From the NCBI GenBank assembly GCA_029260755.1, contig JAJDCQ010000040.1:1-61575 (forward strand): 61,575 bases of DNA. The letters run 5' to 3'. The notes beneath the pieces were generated by a model. It worked only from the letters and a program-made list of their open reading frames with translations, was not told where the DNA came from and did no database searches. The translations under genes were made by a program, and so were the position numbers. Positions 45,901 through 55,200 of this stretch are shown here, piece by piece. The stretch's first letter is position 1. Each line of letters starts with the position of its first letter. This stretch comes from Planctomycetota bacterium. Lineage in GTDB: Bacteria; Planctomycetota; J058; JAJDCQ01.

Positions 45901-46236
45901 GACACGGCCCGCGGCACGGCGACCGCCGGCGAGGGAGTGCTCGGCCTCGTCCGCGGCTTCCGCCGGGCGGGGGCCCGACGCGTCGTCGCGAGCCTCTGGC
46001 CCGTCGACGACGTCGCCGCCCGCGACGTCTGCGCCGAGATCCACCGGGGCGCGCTCGCCGGCGAGGATCTCCCCGGCGCTCTCCGGGGCGCCGCGCTCGC
46101 CGCGCGCGACCACGTCGCGACGGTCCTCGACCGCGAGGCGAGCCTGCTCCAGGGACGGCCGGTGACCGTCGAGCGCCGCCCGTTCGCGGCCCCGCGGCAC
46201 TGGGCAGCCTTCGTCTCGTACGGCCCGCCTCGCTGA
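42913..46236 (+). CDS. TPR-CHAT caspase-like protease
   Basis: A 1107-residue protein. After an N-terminal segment (~45-65, GWLLVTVLFIIAPSSVV, possibly a signal or anchor), about 12 Kinesin-light-chain-type TPRs follow (~75-560). A helical linker leads to a C-terminal CHAT domain (~745-1107) with the His of LHLATHGF (~921) and the Cys of VVLSACDTARG (~996). CHAT proteases are caspase relatives of clan CD, used in bacterial signalling and defence. There is no in-frame ATG/GTG/TTG between 42913 and the signal-like segment. The gene is followed 65 bp later by a kinase gene, so a kinase-protease signalling pair is plausible. Confidence 0.88.
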   Translation: MIRSPESWESCGRAKPLAQSINALGPRRFRPFSRDDAPRLGGPTAGWLLVTVLFIIAPSSVVRSQDGPDAVPDEVAEIDRRWRTLESQGRLLEAVPIAREALAVRERLFGPEDRRTASGLLFVADLLRNGGRPAEAVPLYERALRISEKVRGRTDEYVLSRLIELAYAHRDLGESAKADAYLADCQTRAVEEFGPDDPILAKVTCDRAISLARLGRDAEARAQLDRAIALDEKAYGADPKHLAGGLFRLAEQFTAAAEPALAVSVLERAREHLERAGLGETDAGAAVRLGVGNALAELGRYEAAVRVLREAVAVIEAIDGRALPNALQSLARAHLSSGRPDLARPLLERVLAEVERVDGSDHPILIGPLGDLAHALSALGQDAEATELYARTLAIAEQSSGPDSQIVGILTTNLATKLLELGELDRARPLAERGLATLVRTLPGGHAQLAAPLAAVAMVRLREGHVLDAALLLERAEALARRAFGADHPWVAVSRSLLAHAYHGLGRRDEAAAILRSCLAILERARGEDDRRVMNLVVELAYLEARRGEMTEARALLERAVDSANRQVRLRARSATARERVAAAADARSVLDHWLGFTGDTGGVGYDAVLSLHGIVARVGEAEGRAQRAADAETRTMLDRLSEARRALARTFHARPAAGAPAEATWRERFARDKARATELELALAARSGRFRAIDGRLDLGLDDVRGRLGADEALVHYLVHRGAVSAWVIRPGDVAPVRAELGDPAAIESAAARFVDAVRSAESVEDEAFIEAGRGLAKLVWDPVAASLPETTRTVHLVPDGVLATVPFSALPDSGDGAHLVIDRLAISYLATAQDLVPWPGADAPASGLLAVGGIDYGEGDRFAPLAFSRVEVDAIAELVRAADPAADPASVIILEGAAATESALRRLAPGRRLLHLATHGFIRADDRSPKSEASPLGGGLQRHLVETDPMLAAGIALAGANRGGDAGEDDGILTALEASSLDLDAADLVVLSACDTARGTATAGEGVLGLVRGFRRAGARRVVASLWPVDDVAARDVCAEIHRGALAGEDLPGALRGAALAARDHVATVLDREASLLQGRPVTVERRPFAAPRHWAAFVSYGPPR

Positions 46237-46301
46237 CCGATCCTCGACTTGCGCGGGCCGACGCGGCCGACGAGGATGCCACCTGGAGGCCCCGTCCACT
46301 C

Positions 46302-49300
46302 TTGGCCCAGCAGCCGCCGCCACCGCCGGGCGCGACCCCGAGCCCCTCGGGTCGACGCCCCCGCCCGACCGTGCCCCAGCGGTCGCCGCTGCCGCTCGGT
46401 CATCCCGAGCTGACGCCGCCGTCGGGCTCGACCCGCTTCCCCTCGGGTCCGCCGCCGGGCTCGGCCCGCTTCCCCCCGGGCACGCTTCGCTCGGGGAGCG
46501 GACGCCACCCGCCCACCTCGCCTCTCCCGCCGCCCATCCCGGCGAGCGGACGCTACGCCCCGGGTCGAACGAGCTCCGGACGGATGATCGCATCGTTCGT
46601 CGACGACGCGTCGGCCCCACCCGAGGCGCGCGCCGCGATGGCGCGCCCCGACGCCCTGTGGATCGGTCGCTACCTCGCCCTCGAGGAGCTCGGCCGCGGC
46701 GGCATGGGCGTCGTCCATCACGGCTGGGACCCCGAGCTCGGCCGCCACGTCGCGATCAAGATGATCCTCGACCCGACGAGCATGGGCGAGAACGGGCGCG
46801 AGCGCCTCGCCCGTGAGGCGCGCGCCGCCGCGCGCCTGCGTCACGCCCACATCGTCACGGTCCACGAGGTCGGCGAGCACCCGATGACGACGGCGCCCGG
46901 CGCGCCGCCCCGGCTCTGCCCCTTCCTCGTGATGGACTACGTCGCGGGCGAGACCCTGGCCGAGGCGCACGGGCGCCGCGCCGTCCCGCCGCGTCGCCTC
47001 GCCGAGCACATCCGGGACGTCGCCCGGGCGATCGCCCACGCGCACGCGCACGGGGTCGTCCACCGCGACGTGAAGCCGCAGAACGTCCTGATCGACCGCG
47101 AGGAGCGCCGCGCCCTCCTCACCGACTTCGGCCTCGCCCGGACCGGCGATGCCGGCGACGCCGCGCAGCAGCTCACCGCGAGCGGCGCGCTCGTCGGAAC
47201 GCCGCAGTATCTCTCGCCCGAGCAGGCCCGCGGCGAGCGGCGCGCGATCGGGCCGCTCTCCGACGTCTGGGGCCTCGGCGCACTCCTCTACTGGGGGCTC
47301 GCCCGGCGCCCGCCGTTCGATGGGGACAACGTCATCGAGATCGTCGGCCGGGTCTGCCACACCGACCCGGTTCCGCCGCGGACGATCGATCCCAAGGTGC
47401 ACCCCGACCTCGAGACGATCGCGCTCCGCTGCCTCGAGAAGGAGCCGGGGCGCCGGTACGGCTCGGCCGATGAGGTCGCGGCCGAGCTCGACCGCTACAT
47501 CGCGGGCGAGGCGATCCTGGCGCGCCCCGTCGGGCGAGCCGGCCAGCTCGGACGCTGGGCGCGCCGGAACCCGGCGGCGCTGATCGCGAGCGTCCTGGCG
47601 GCGCTCCTCCTCGTCGCCGCGCCCGCCGCGGGCGTCGGCCACCTCATCCTCTCCGCATCCGCCCGCGATCGCGCCACCGCCGAGGCCCGCGCGACGATCC
47701 TCGACGAGGCCCGCCGCGACGCCGAGGCCGCCTGGGCGACCTTCTCCGACCAGCGCCCGGACGAAGCGGAGACCGGCTGGACGAGCGACCCGGCGCAGGC
47801 CGATCGCATCCTCGCCGCCGCCCTGGCCGCGTTCACCGCGGCGCATCGCCTCGAGGGCGTCGCGCCCGATGACCGCGAGGTCCGCGCCACGACGTTCCGG
47901 GCCGCGATGGCGCTCGGCGAGACGGCCCTCGCTCTGGAGCAGTGGAGCGTCGCCGCCGGCGCCTTCGAGAAGGCCGCCGCCCTCGGGATCGACGACCCGG
48001 CCGCGGCGAGAGCCGTCGCCGGCGTCGCGACCCTCCGCGAGGCGCGGGTCCGCGACGAACGCGAGGCGGTCGCCGCGATCCTCGACGAGGCGCGCACCGG
48101 GCGGCTCGGCGAGCGCCCAGGCGGAATCGAGGACGCGGTCTTCGAGCTCGTCCGCCACCGCAGCCCCGAGACGGTCGCGACGCTCGTCGGCGAGCTCGAC
48201 CGGCTGACGGAGCGGCTCATCGCGACGCGGGGCAAGCTGTTTCGCGAGGCCGCCGAGCCCGACGCCGACGAGCTCCGGGCCGGGCAGGGACGGATCCCGG
48301 GCGTCGAGCCCGCCCTCGAGCGGTGGGAGCGGCTGTGGGAGGGCGAGGAGGCCGCGAAGAGCGTCATGGCGATGCTCCTTCCCGCATCGGCGCGCCTCGT
48401 CGCCCGCGCCCGGCGACACCGCGACCTCGGCACGAACGAGACGGTCGACGCCGGATCGCTCGTGGCCGGCGCCCAGGAAGAGGCGGTCGGCGCCGACGGC
48501 CTCCTCACCGCGCGCCTCTGCTGCCGGGCCCTCGGCCGGCTCGGCGATGCGAGCGCCATCCCCGCCCTCGCCCGACACGCCTACGCCCACTTCGATCAGC
48601 TCCGGGCGGCCGACGCGGGCATCGCGCTGTGTCAGATCGGCAGCGACGAGGCGGTCGCGATCGTCCAGCGCGCGCGGAGGTGGTTCAGTCCGAACGGCCC
48701 GTTCTCCGACCGGGTCGAGCGCTGGCTCCGGCGGAGCCGGACGATCGAGACCCCCGAGCCGCACGCCGACGACGGGGGAGCGAGCGTCGCCGCCCTCATC
48801 GCCCGATGCTCGGACCTCCTCGCCTCGGCGGACTTCGACGGAGCGATCGCGGCCGCGACCGCGATCCTCGAGCGAGACGCCGAGCGGCCGGCCGCCTGGG
48901 GCAACCGGGCGAGCGCCCGCTACCAGAAGGGCGACGACGCCGGCGCGATCGCCGATGCCAAGGAGATGATTCGACGCTGGCCGCGGGACGCCCGCGGCTA
49001 CTTCCTCCGCGGACCGGCGCGCGGCCGGGCCGGCGACCTGGCGGGCGGCGTCGACGACCTCACCCGCGCGGCCGAGCTCGACCCGAAGCTGGGCGCGGCG
49101 TGGACGAATCGAGGCATCCTCCTGGGGGCTCAGGGCCGGTGGCCCGAGGCCCGGGACGACTTCGCCCACGCGGTGCAGCTCGACGGCGGCGTCCCCGGGC
49201 GCTGGGCTCACCTCGGACGATCGAGGCTCGAGCTGGGCGATCTCCCCGGAGCCGTCCGCGACCTCGACCACGCGCTCGGCCTCGACCCGGACCTCGCGAT

Positions 49301-50267
49301 GGCCTGGTTGCACCGCGGTCGCGCGCGCGTGCGACAGGGAGACCAGGCAGGCGGGATCGAGGACCTCAACCGCGCCGTCGAGCTCGCTCCGCGCGACGCC
49401 GAGGTGGCCCGCTTTCGCGGCGTCATCCGCCTCGAGGCGGGCGAGCTCGCCGGCGCGCTCTCCGACCTGACGCGTTCGCTCGAGCTCGGCGAGCCGAACG
49501 CCCCCACCCTCCGCGCGCGGGCGAAGTGCCGCCGACTGCGCGGCGAGCTGCGCGACGCGCTCTCCGATCTCGACCGCGCGATCGAGCTCGCCCCCGACGA
49601 TTTCCACGGCCGACTCGAACGCGGCAACCTCCGCCGGAAGGTCGGAGACCTCGACGGCGCGCTCATCGACCTGACCCGGGCGGTGGAGGTCCGCCCCGAG
49701 CACGCCGCCGGCTGGAACGACCGGGCGGGCCTGCACAAGGATCGGGGCGAGCTGACCGCCTCGCTCCAGGACTACGACCGGGCGCTCGAGCTCGCCCCGA
49801 CCCTCGCGCAGGTCTGGGACAACCGCGGCGTCGTCAAGCGCCTCGCCGGCGACGCGCCGGGCGCGGTCGCCGACGCGACGCGCGCGATCGAGCTCGACCC
49901 GACCATGGTCGAGTACTTCTCCAATCGAGGGCTCGCCCGGACGGCGACCGAGGAGTTCATCGGCGCCCGGGAGGACTTCGACCGGGCGATCGCGCTCGAC
50001 CCCTCGTTCGCGTCGGCGTGGGTCGACCGGGGCAGCCTGCGGCGCCGGGTCGGCGACACCGAGGGCGCCCTCGCCGACTTCACCCGCTCGATCGAGCTGC
50101 ACCTGGCGAACGGAGCCGGGTGGTACAACCGCGCCACCCTCCGCGCCGACCTCGGCGACGTCGCCGGCGCGATCGAGGACATGGAGCGCTTCCTCCAGGT
50201 GGCCCCGAAGCACGCGGCGGCCGGCCGAGCGCGAAAGCACCTCGAGCGATGGCGCGGCCAGAACTGA
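46302..50267 (+). CDS. Membrane Ser/Thr protein kinase with C-terminal TPR array
   Basis: A 1321-residue protein. Residues 1-100 are Pro/Ser/Arg-rich with short repeats. The Hanks-type kinase domain (~121-395) has GRGGMG, the ATP-site VAIKM, catalytic HRDVKPQN (~254), DFGLAR (~274) and GTPQYLSPEQ. A transmembrane helix (~425-447) precedes an extracytoplasmic helical region with HEAT-like parts and then about 12 TPRs (~830-1310) of the type GDLDGALIDLTRAVEV. The kinase end is cytoplasmic and the TPR end should be outside. It starts at TTG 46302, with GGAGG 12 nt upstream. The adjacent CHAT gene is the likely partner. Confidence 0.9.
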   Translation: MAQQPPPPPGATPSPSGRRPRPTVPQRSPLPLGHPELTPPSGSTRFPSGPPPGSARFPPGTLRSGSGRHPPTSPLPPPIPASGRYAPGRTSSGRMIASFVDDASAPPEARAAMARPDALWIGRYLALEELGRGGMGVVHHGWDPELGRHVAIKMILDPTSMGENGRERLAREARAAARLRHAHIVTVHEVGEHPMTTAPGAPPRLCPFLVMDYVAGETLAEAHGRRAVPPRRLAEHIRDVARAIAHAHAHGVVHRDVKPQNVLIDREERRALLTDFGLARTGDAGDAAQQLTASGALVGTPQYLSPEQARGERRAIGPLSDVWGLGALLYWGLARRPPFDGDNVIEIVGRVCHTDPVPPRTIDPKVHPDLETIALRCLEKEPGRRYGSADEVAAELDRYIAGEAILARPVGRAGQLGRWARRNPAALIASVLAALLLVAAPAAGVGHLILSASARDRATAEARATILDEARRDAEAAWATFSDQRPDEAETGWTSDPAQADRILAAALAAFTAAHRLEGVAPDDREVRATTFRAAMALGETALALEQWSVAAGAFEKAAALGIDDPAAARAVAGVATLREARVRDEREAVAAILDEARTGRLGERPGGIEDAVFELVRHRSPETVATLVGELDRLTERLIATRGKLFREAAEPDADELRAGQGRIPGVEPALERWERLWEGEEAAKSVMAMLLPASARLVARARRHRDLGTNETVDAGSLVAGAQEEAVGADGLLTARLCCRALGRLGDASAIPALARHAYAHFDQLRAADAGIALCQIGSDEAVAIVQRARRWFSPNGPFSDRVERWLRRSRTIETPEPHADDGGASVAALIARCSDLLASADFDGAIAAATAILERDAERPAAWGNRASARYQKGDDAGAIADAKEMIRRWPRDARGYFLRGPARGRAGDLAGGVDDLTRAAELDPKLGAAWTNRGILLGAQGRWPEARDDFAHAVQLDGGVPGRWAHLGRSRLELGDLPGAVRDLDHALGLDPDLAMAWLHRGRARVRQGDQAGGIEDLNRAVELAPRDAEVARFRGVIRLEAGELAGALSDLTRSLELGEPNAPTLRARAKCRRLRGELRDALSDLDRAIELAPDDFHGRLERGNLRRKVGDLDGALIDLTRAVEVRPEHAAGWNDRAGLHKDRGELTASLQDYDRALELAPTLAQVWDNRGVVKRLAGDAPGAVADATRAIELDPTMVEYFSNRGLARTATEEFIGAREDFDRAIALDPSFASAWVDRGSLRRRVGDTEGALADFTRSIELHLANGAGWYNRATLRADLGDVAGAIEDMERFLQVAPKHAAAGRARKHLERWRGQN

Positions 50268-50320
50268 GCCCGCCCCTCCGAGATTCCGCGTCTCGCCGTC
50301 CGCCCCACCGGCTTCGCCTT

Positions 50321-50652
50321 CCGCGAAGAGGATGAAACCACGGAGACGCGGAGGACACGGGGGATTACCGGAGAAAGACGCGAGGAGCTCGAACGCGGGC
50401 TGAACGCGCTCGCTCGTCCGTTCGTCCATCCGTCCCCGTCCGCTCTCTTCGACGGAGATCTTGCGCATCCGAAGCTCCTCCGTGCCTCCGTGCCTCCGTG
50501 CCTCCGTGCCTCCGTGCCTCCGTGCCTCGGTGGTTCCATCCTCGTCGCGAAGCGACACCAACCAACCCGGGCTAAGCTGGTCGCGTCGTTCTCCGTGCGT
50601 CCTCCGTGCCCTCCGTGTCTCCGTGGTGACATCCTGCTCGCCGAAGGCGAGC
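50321..50652. repeat. Three TCCGTG-type 9-nt-period elements in a convergent gap
   Basis: Three copies share one layout: 9-nt units with the core TCCGTG, then GGTTTCATCCTC (or GGTTCCATCCTC, or GGTGACATCCTG), then a small hairpin of the type TCGCGAAGCGA. The first copy is inverted (about 50321-50372). The second (about 50475-50556) has six direct CCTCCGTGC units in a row. The third is about 50588-50652. Together with the first they make a large imperfect palindrome. The locus lies between the convergent kinase and methyltransferase genes. Confidence 0.85.
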
Positions 50653-50689
50653 CCATCGGCACCTGAACGAGCCTGATAGCCCCGGGCTG

Positions 50690-51505
50690 CTAGCGCCAGG
50701 CCAGCATCCGGATCTCGCTCGAGACGCCCAGCCGCCGAAGCGCCCACTGCGCCATCCGCCCCGGCAGGCTCCGGACGTTGCTCCCCCCGAACTCGATCAG
50801 CCGCTCCACCCGGACGAAGCCCGCCTCCCGGAGCAGCCGCGACAGGGTCGCGGCGCTGAAGAACTGAAGGTGGGTGGGCTCGAAGCAGAGGGGGTCGCCC
50901 AGGCCGTTGAGGCGTACCCGGTAGCTCCGGAGGTTCGGCACGGTGACGAGCAGCGCGCCGCCGTCCTCGAGCCGCTCGTGGATCGCGCGGGCGAGGCCGG
51001 CCGGGTCCGCGACGTGCTCGAGCACCTGGAGCACCGTCACGACGGCGAAGCGCTCCTCCACCTCGCCGAGCCCGGCCGCGTCGTCGGCGACGATGCGGAC
51101 CTCGGGCAGCTTCTCCGCGATGGCCACGCAGGCGGCCTCGGAGCTCTCGATCGCGAAGAGGCGCGCGGTCGGGTTCACCCGGTGGTACGCGAGGAGGAAC
51201 CCGCCGGTTCCGGCGCCGACGTCGAGGAGTGAGGCGGCGCCCGGAGCGGCGCGCTCGACGCTTCGGCAGAGCCCGGACCAGACGCCCTCGTTCTCGGCGA
51301 TCCACGCGGCGATGCGCGGGTCGTCGGCCGAGGGGTAGAACTCCTCGCGGTAGACCGACGCGACGACGTCGGCGTCGAACCGATCGCAGTAGACGTAGCC
51401 GCAGGCGCGGCAGCGGACGATCCGGCGGTGGTCGATGGCCGCGAACGGGGCGAGGTCTGCGCCGCCGCAGACGGCGCAGCGGTCACGTTCGACCGGGGCG
51501 GTCAG
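50690..51505 (-). CDS. SAM-dependent methyltransferase with N-terminal zinc ribbon, apparent CTG start
   Basis: About 271 residues. A zinc ribbon (RCAVCGG...RCRACGYVYC) is followed by a class I methyltransferase domain with motif I SLLDVGAGTGGFLLAY, then VLEHVADPAGLARA and VPNLRSYRVRLNG. Proteins of this layout methylate small molecules or sugars in cell-envelope pathways, and the substrate is open. No ATG/GTG/TTG lies between the upstream gene's stop and the ribbon. A CTG at 51505 overlaps that stop as CTGA, mimicking the GTGA junctions elsewhere. I use it as the start. Confidence 0.82.
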   Translation of the reverse strand: MTAPVERDRCAVCGGADLAPFAAIDHRRIVRCRACGYVYCDRFDADVVASVYREEFYPSADDPRIAAWIAENEGVWSGLCRSVERAAPGAASLLDVGAGTGGFLLAYHRVNPTARLFAIESSEAACVAIAEKLPEVRIVADDAAGLGEVEERFAVVTVLQVLEHVADPAGLARAIHERLEDGGALLVTVPNLRSYRVRLNGLGDPLCFEPTHLQFFSAATLSRLLREAGFVRVERLIEFGGSNVRSLPGRMAQWALRRLGVSSEIRMLAWR

Positions 51506-52095
51506 TCGAACACCTCGTCGGTCTCGACGGCGCCGATCCCGAGCTGCTTCTTGAAGTGACCCGAGGAGAGGAACGCGAGGAGGCCGCCGATGATCAGGAC
51601 CGAGCAGCCGAAGCCGAAGCCGGCCCCGACCCAGAAGCCGACCATCATCCCGGTCGCCTCGGTCTGGTTCAGGTCCTTCGATGCATCCGACATCACCGGC
51701 CAGACGACGAAGATGTTCATGAACAGGCCGACGACGGCGATCAGGAGGGAGAGCCCGCCGTAGCCGAACCCGACCATCCGCGACCAGGTCTGCCGGGTGA
51801 GCATCCCGATCCCGGTGGCGAGCAGCATCAGCCCGAGCGGAAGGGCCATCGCCGTCCCGACCACGGTGAAGTAGAAGACCGTGTCGTCGGTGTAGGGAAC
51901 CATCTGCGGGTTCTTGGCGAGCTCGGGCGAGGCCTGCACGGTCGAGCGCATGATGACGGCGCCGACCGAGCCGAACGCGCCGGTGCACATCTGCATGAGC
52001 GCCCAGAGGATCGAGACGACGCCGACGGCGATCGTCGCCCCCGAGATCGGCTCGCGCGGGTCGAGATTCTCGTCGTGGTCGTCGTGATCGGACAT
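51502..52095 (-). CDS. Four-helix membrane protein of unknown function
   Basis: A 197-residue protein with a His/Asp-rich N-terminus (MSDHDDHDENLDP) that could bind metal. Four hydrophobic segments follow, for example AVGVVSILWALMQM, YFTVVGTAMALPLGLML, LLIAVVGLFMNIFVV and GFGFGCSVLIIGGLLAF. I do not recognise a named family. Its TGA overlaps the CTG start of the methyltransferase gene. Confidence 0.75.
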   Translation of the reverse strand: MSDHDDHDENLDPREPISGATIAVGVVSILWALMQMCTGAFGSVGAVIMRSTVQASPELAKNPQMVPYTDDTVFYFTVVGTAMALPLGLMLLATGIGMLTRQTWSRMVGFGYGGLSLLIAVVGLFMNIFVVWPVMSDASKDLNQTEATGMMVGFWVGAGFGFGCSVLIIGGLLAFLSSGHFKKQLGIGAVETDEVFD

Positions 52096-52226
52096 TCGGG
52101 CCGTCCTGTGGGCTGGCGAGGGTTCGAAGCGGGCAAGCTAGCATCCGCGAGGGGCGTTCATCCAGACGGGCCCGCGCCTTGGACGTCACGCTCACCCCGG
52201 AGGCGGGCGCCCGGGGCGGCCCCGCC

Positions 52227-55200
52227 TCACCCCTCGAGGTAGCCCGCGAGCGCCTCGAGGGTGTGGCTCCGCGGCGGGCTCGGCGCCTTCGCCGTCTTCC
52301 CCCGCTTCTTCTTCGCGCCGCCGAGCAGCCCCCGCTCGGCGAGCAGCCGCGCCGGCGGCCCCCAGGCGACGAGCTGGCCTCCCTCGGGTCCGCCCTCGGG
52401 GCCGAGGTCGATGAGGCAGTCGGCCGCCTTGATCACCTCGAGGTTGTGCTCGATCACGCAGACGGCGTCGCCGCGGTCGGTGAGCTTGCGGAGCGCCCCG
52501 ACGAGTCGCTCGACGTCGCCCACGGCCAGACCGGTCGTCGGCTCGTCGAGGATGTAGAGGGTCGCCCCGCCGATCGGGACCTCGCCCTTGCCCGCCTTCG
52601 CCGCCGGCCGCGGCCCGGCCCGCTTGCCGCCGGCGAGCTCGGCCGCGAGCTTGATCCGCTGCGCCTCGCCGCCCGACAGCGTCGTCGACGGCTGCCCCAG
52701 GGTGAGGTAGCCGAGCCCGATCTCGTCGAGGAACGCGAACGGACGGTGCAGCCGCGGCACGCCCTCGAAGACCGAGACCGCCTCCTCGACGGTCAGGGCG
52801 AGCACCTCGGCGATGGTGAGCCCCTTCCACCGCACCCGGAGCGTCTGCGGCTCGTAGCGCCGTCCGCTGCAGGCATCGCAGCGGATCCGGGCGTTCGGGA
52901 GGAAGCTCATCCCGATCGCGATGTCGCCGAGCCCGCGGCACGCCTCGCACCGTCCGCCCTTCACGTTGAACGAGAAGCGCCCCGGCCCGAAGCCGAGGGC
53001 GCGCGCCTGCGGCGTCGCGGCGTAGAGCTTTCGGACGATGTCGAACGCGCCGACATAGGTGAGGGGCACGCTCCGTGGCGTCCGCCCGATCGGCAAGGCA
53101 TCGACGACGGCCACCCGGCGGATCGCCTCGGCGCCGGTCACCTTCGCCACCCCCGCGAGCGCCTTCGCCCGCGCCTTCGCCGCGCCCGCGCCGCCCCGCC
53201 GGGCGCTCACGGCGCGGGCGACGGCCCGCGCGAGCACGTCGATCACCAGCGTGCTCTTGCCGCTCCCCGAGACGCCGGTGACGACGGTGAGCGCGCCGAG
53301 CGGGACCCGGACGTCGACGCCGTGGAGGTTCCGCGCGCGCACGCCCTCGAGGCCGACGGCGGGCAGGTCCTCGGGGCGCTCGACGGTCGCGACCAGCGCG
53401 CGCCGCTCGGCGTGGCCCGGCCCGAGGAGGCGCGCCGTCTCGCTCCGGCCCGCGTTGAGCACCTCGACCGGCGTCCCGACGGCGAGCACCTCGCCGCCGC
53501 GTCGGCCGCCGCCCGGGCCGAGGTCGACGAGCAGCTCGGCGCTCTTGATCACGTCCTCGTCGTGCTCGACGACGATCACGCTGCTGCCGTCATCCCGCAG
53601 CCCGCGGAGCGTCTCGACGAGCCGGTCGGTGTCGCGGGCGTGGAGACCGATCGTCGGCTCGTCGAGGATGTAGAGCACGCCCGAGGGCCCCGCCCCGATC
53701 TGCGCCGCGAGCTTCACCCGCTGCTGCTCGCCGCCCGAGAGCGTCCCGAACGGACGGTCGAGGGTGAGGTACCGGAGCCCGACCCGGTTCAGGAGCCGGA
53801 GCCGCGCCGCGATCTCGCGCACCGGGCGCTCGCTCACCTCGTCGGTCGCGACGTCGTCGAGCCAGTCGATGAGGCGGTCGAGCGGCATGGCGAGGAGCTC
53901 GGCGATCGACCGGCCGCCGAAGCGGATCGCGAGCGACTCGGGCCGAAGCCGCGCCCCGTGGCAGTCGCGGCAGACGTTGCCCGCGTCGCCGTCGATGTCC
54001 GCGACGACCCGCCCCTCGAGACCGTCCTCCTCGTCGTCGTTCGTCCCGGGGGCGACATCGCGCGGCCCCGAGAGGAGGGCGTCGTCGTGGCTCGGCCCGC
54101 GCTTGCCCTCGATCTCGTCGGAGAGAGGGCCGTCCTCGTCGCCCCACTCGGGGATCAGCTCCTCCCCGCTCACGCTGTAGACGCCGGTCCCGCGGCACCC
54201 CGGGCACCACCCTCGCGGGCTCATGAACGAGAGCTCGCGCGGGTCGGGGCGGTCGAAGCCGCGCCCGCACCTCGGGCACGAGAGGCTCGTCGAGAACATC
54301 CGCCGGCCGCCGCGCGGCCCCTGCACGACGACCGTGCCGTCCCCCTGCTCGAGCGCGCGGGCGAGCGGACGGGCGAGGGCGTCGCGCGCCACCTCGACGG
54401 CCCGCGGCAGCGTCTCGTCGAGGACGATCACGTCGACGTCGTGGACCGCGTGACGGGCGAGCTCGGGGATGTCGTCGTCGGGCGCGACCTCGGGGTCGAA
54501 CCGGTGCACCGTCCCGTCGACGACGACGCCGGGCGCCCCCTCGTCGCGGAGCCGGCCGATCACCTCGCGGTGCTCGCCCTTGCGCCCGCGGATGATCGGC
54601 GCGAGGAGCAGCGCCCGCTTGCCGGCCAGGTCGCCGGCGAGCCGCGCGCGGAGGGCGTCCTCGGTCTCGGCCGAGATCGCCACGTCGCACTCGGGGCAAC
54701 GGCGGTCACCGCGCCGCGCGAAGACCACCCGGAGGAACGCCGCCACCTCGGTCACCGTCGCGACGGTCGACTTGCGGCCGGCCCGCGTCTCGCGCTGCTC
54801 GATCGCGACGGTCGGCGGCACTCCGGCGACCACCTCGACGTCGGGCCGCTCGGTCGGCCGGAGGTAGCGCCGGGCGTACGGGCTCAGCGTCTCCATGTAC
54901 CGCCGCCGCCCCTCGCTGAAGAGGATGTCGTAGGCGAGGGTCGACTTGCCCGACCCGCTCGGACCCGACAGGACGATGAACCGGCCGCGGGGGAGGTCGA
55001 CGTCGACCGTCTTGAGGTTGTGCTCGCGCGCCCCGCGCACCACGATCGCCTCGCGGGCCCGCTCGCGGATCTCGTCGGCCGCCGAGCTGCAAGCCGTCGA
55101 CGGCCTCTTCGCGCTCGGCTTCGTGGCCCGGGTCGGAGCCGCCCCGCGCGCCCGGAGAACCGCGCCCGTCCGGCTCTCCGCCACCGTGGCGATCGCCTCG

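Noticed and set aside
50475..50530. CRISPR-like direct repeats
   Set aside because: The 9-nt units are contiguous with no spacers, and no cas genes are present. They fit the 9-nt-period element family.
45483..51305. A 1940-residue frame antisense to the CHAT and kinase genes
   Set aside because: It is a mirror of strongly recognisable coding sequence in GC-rich DNA and has no domain of its own.
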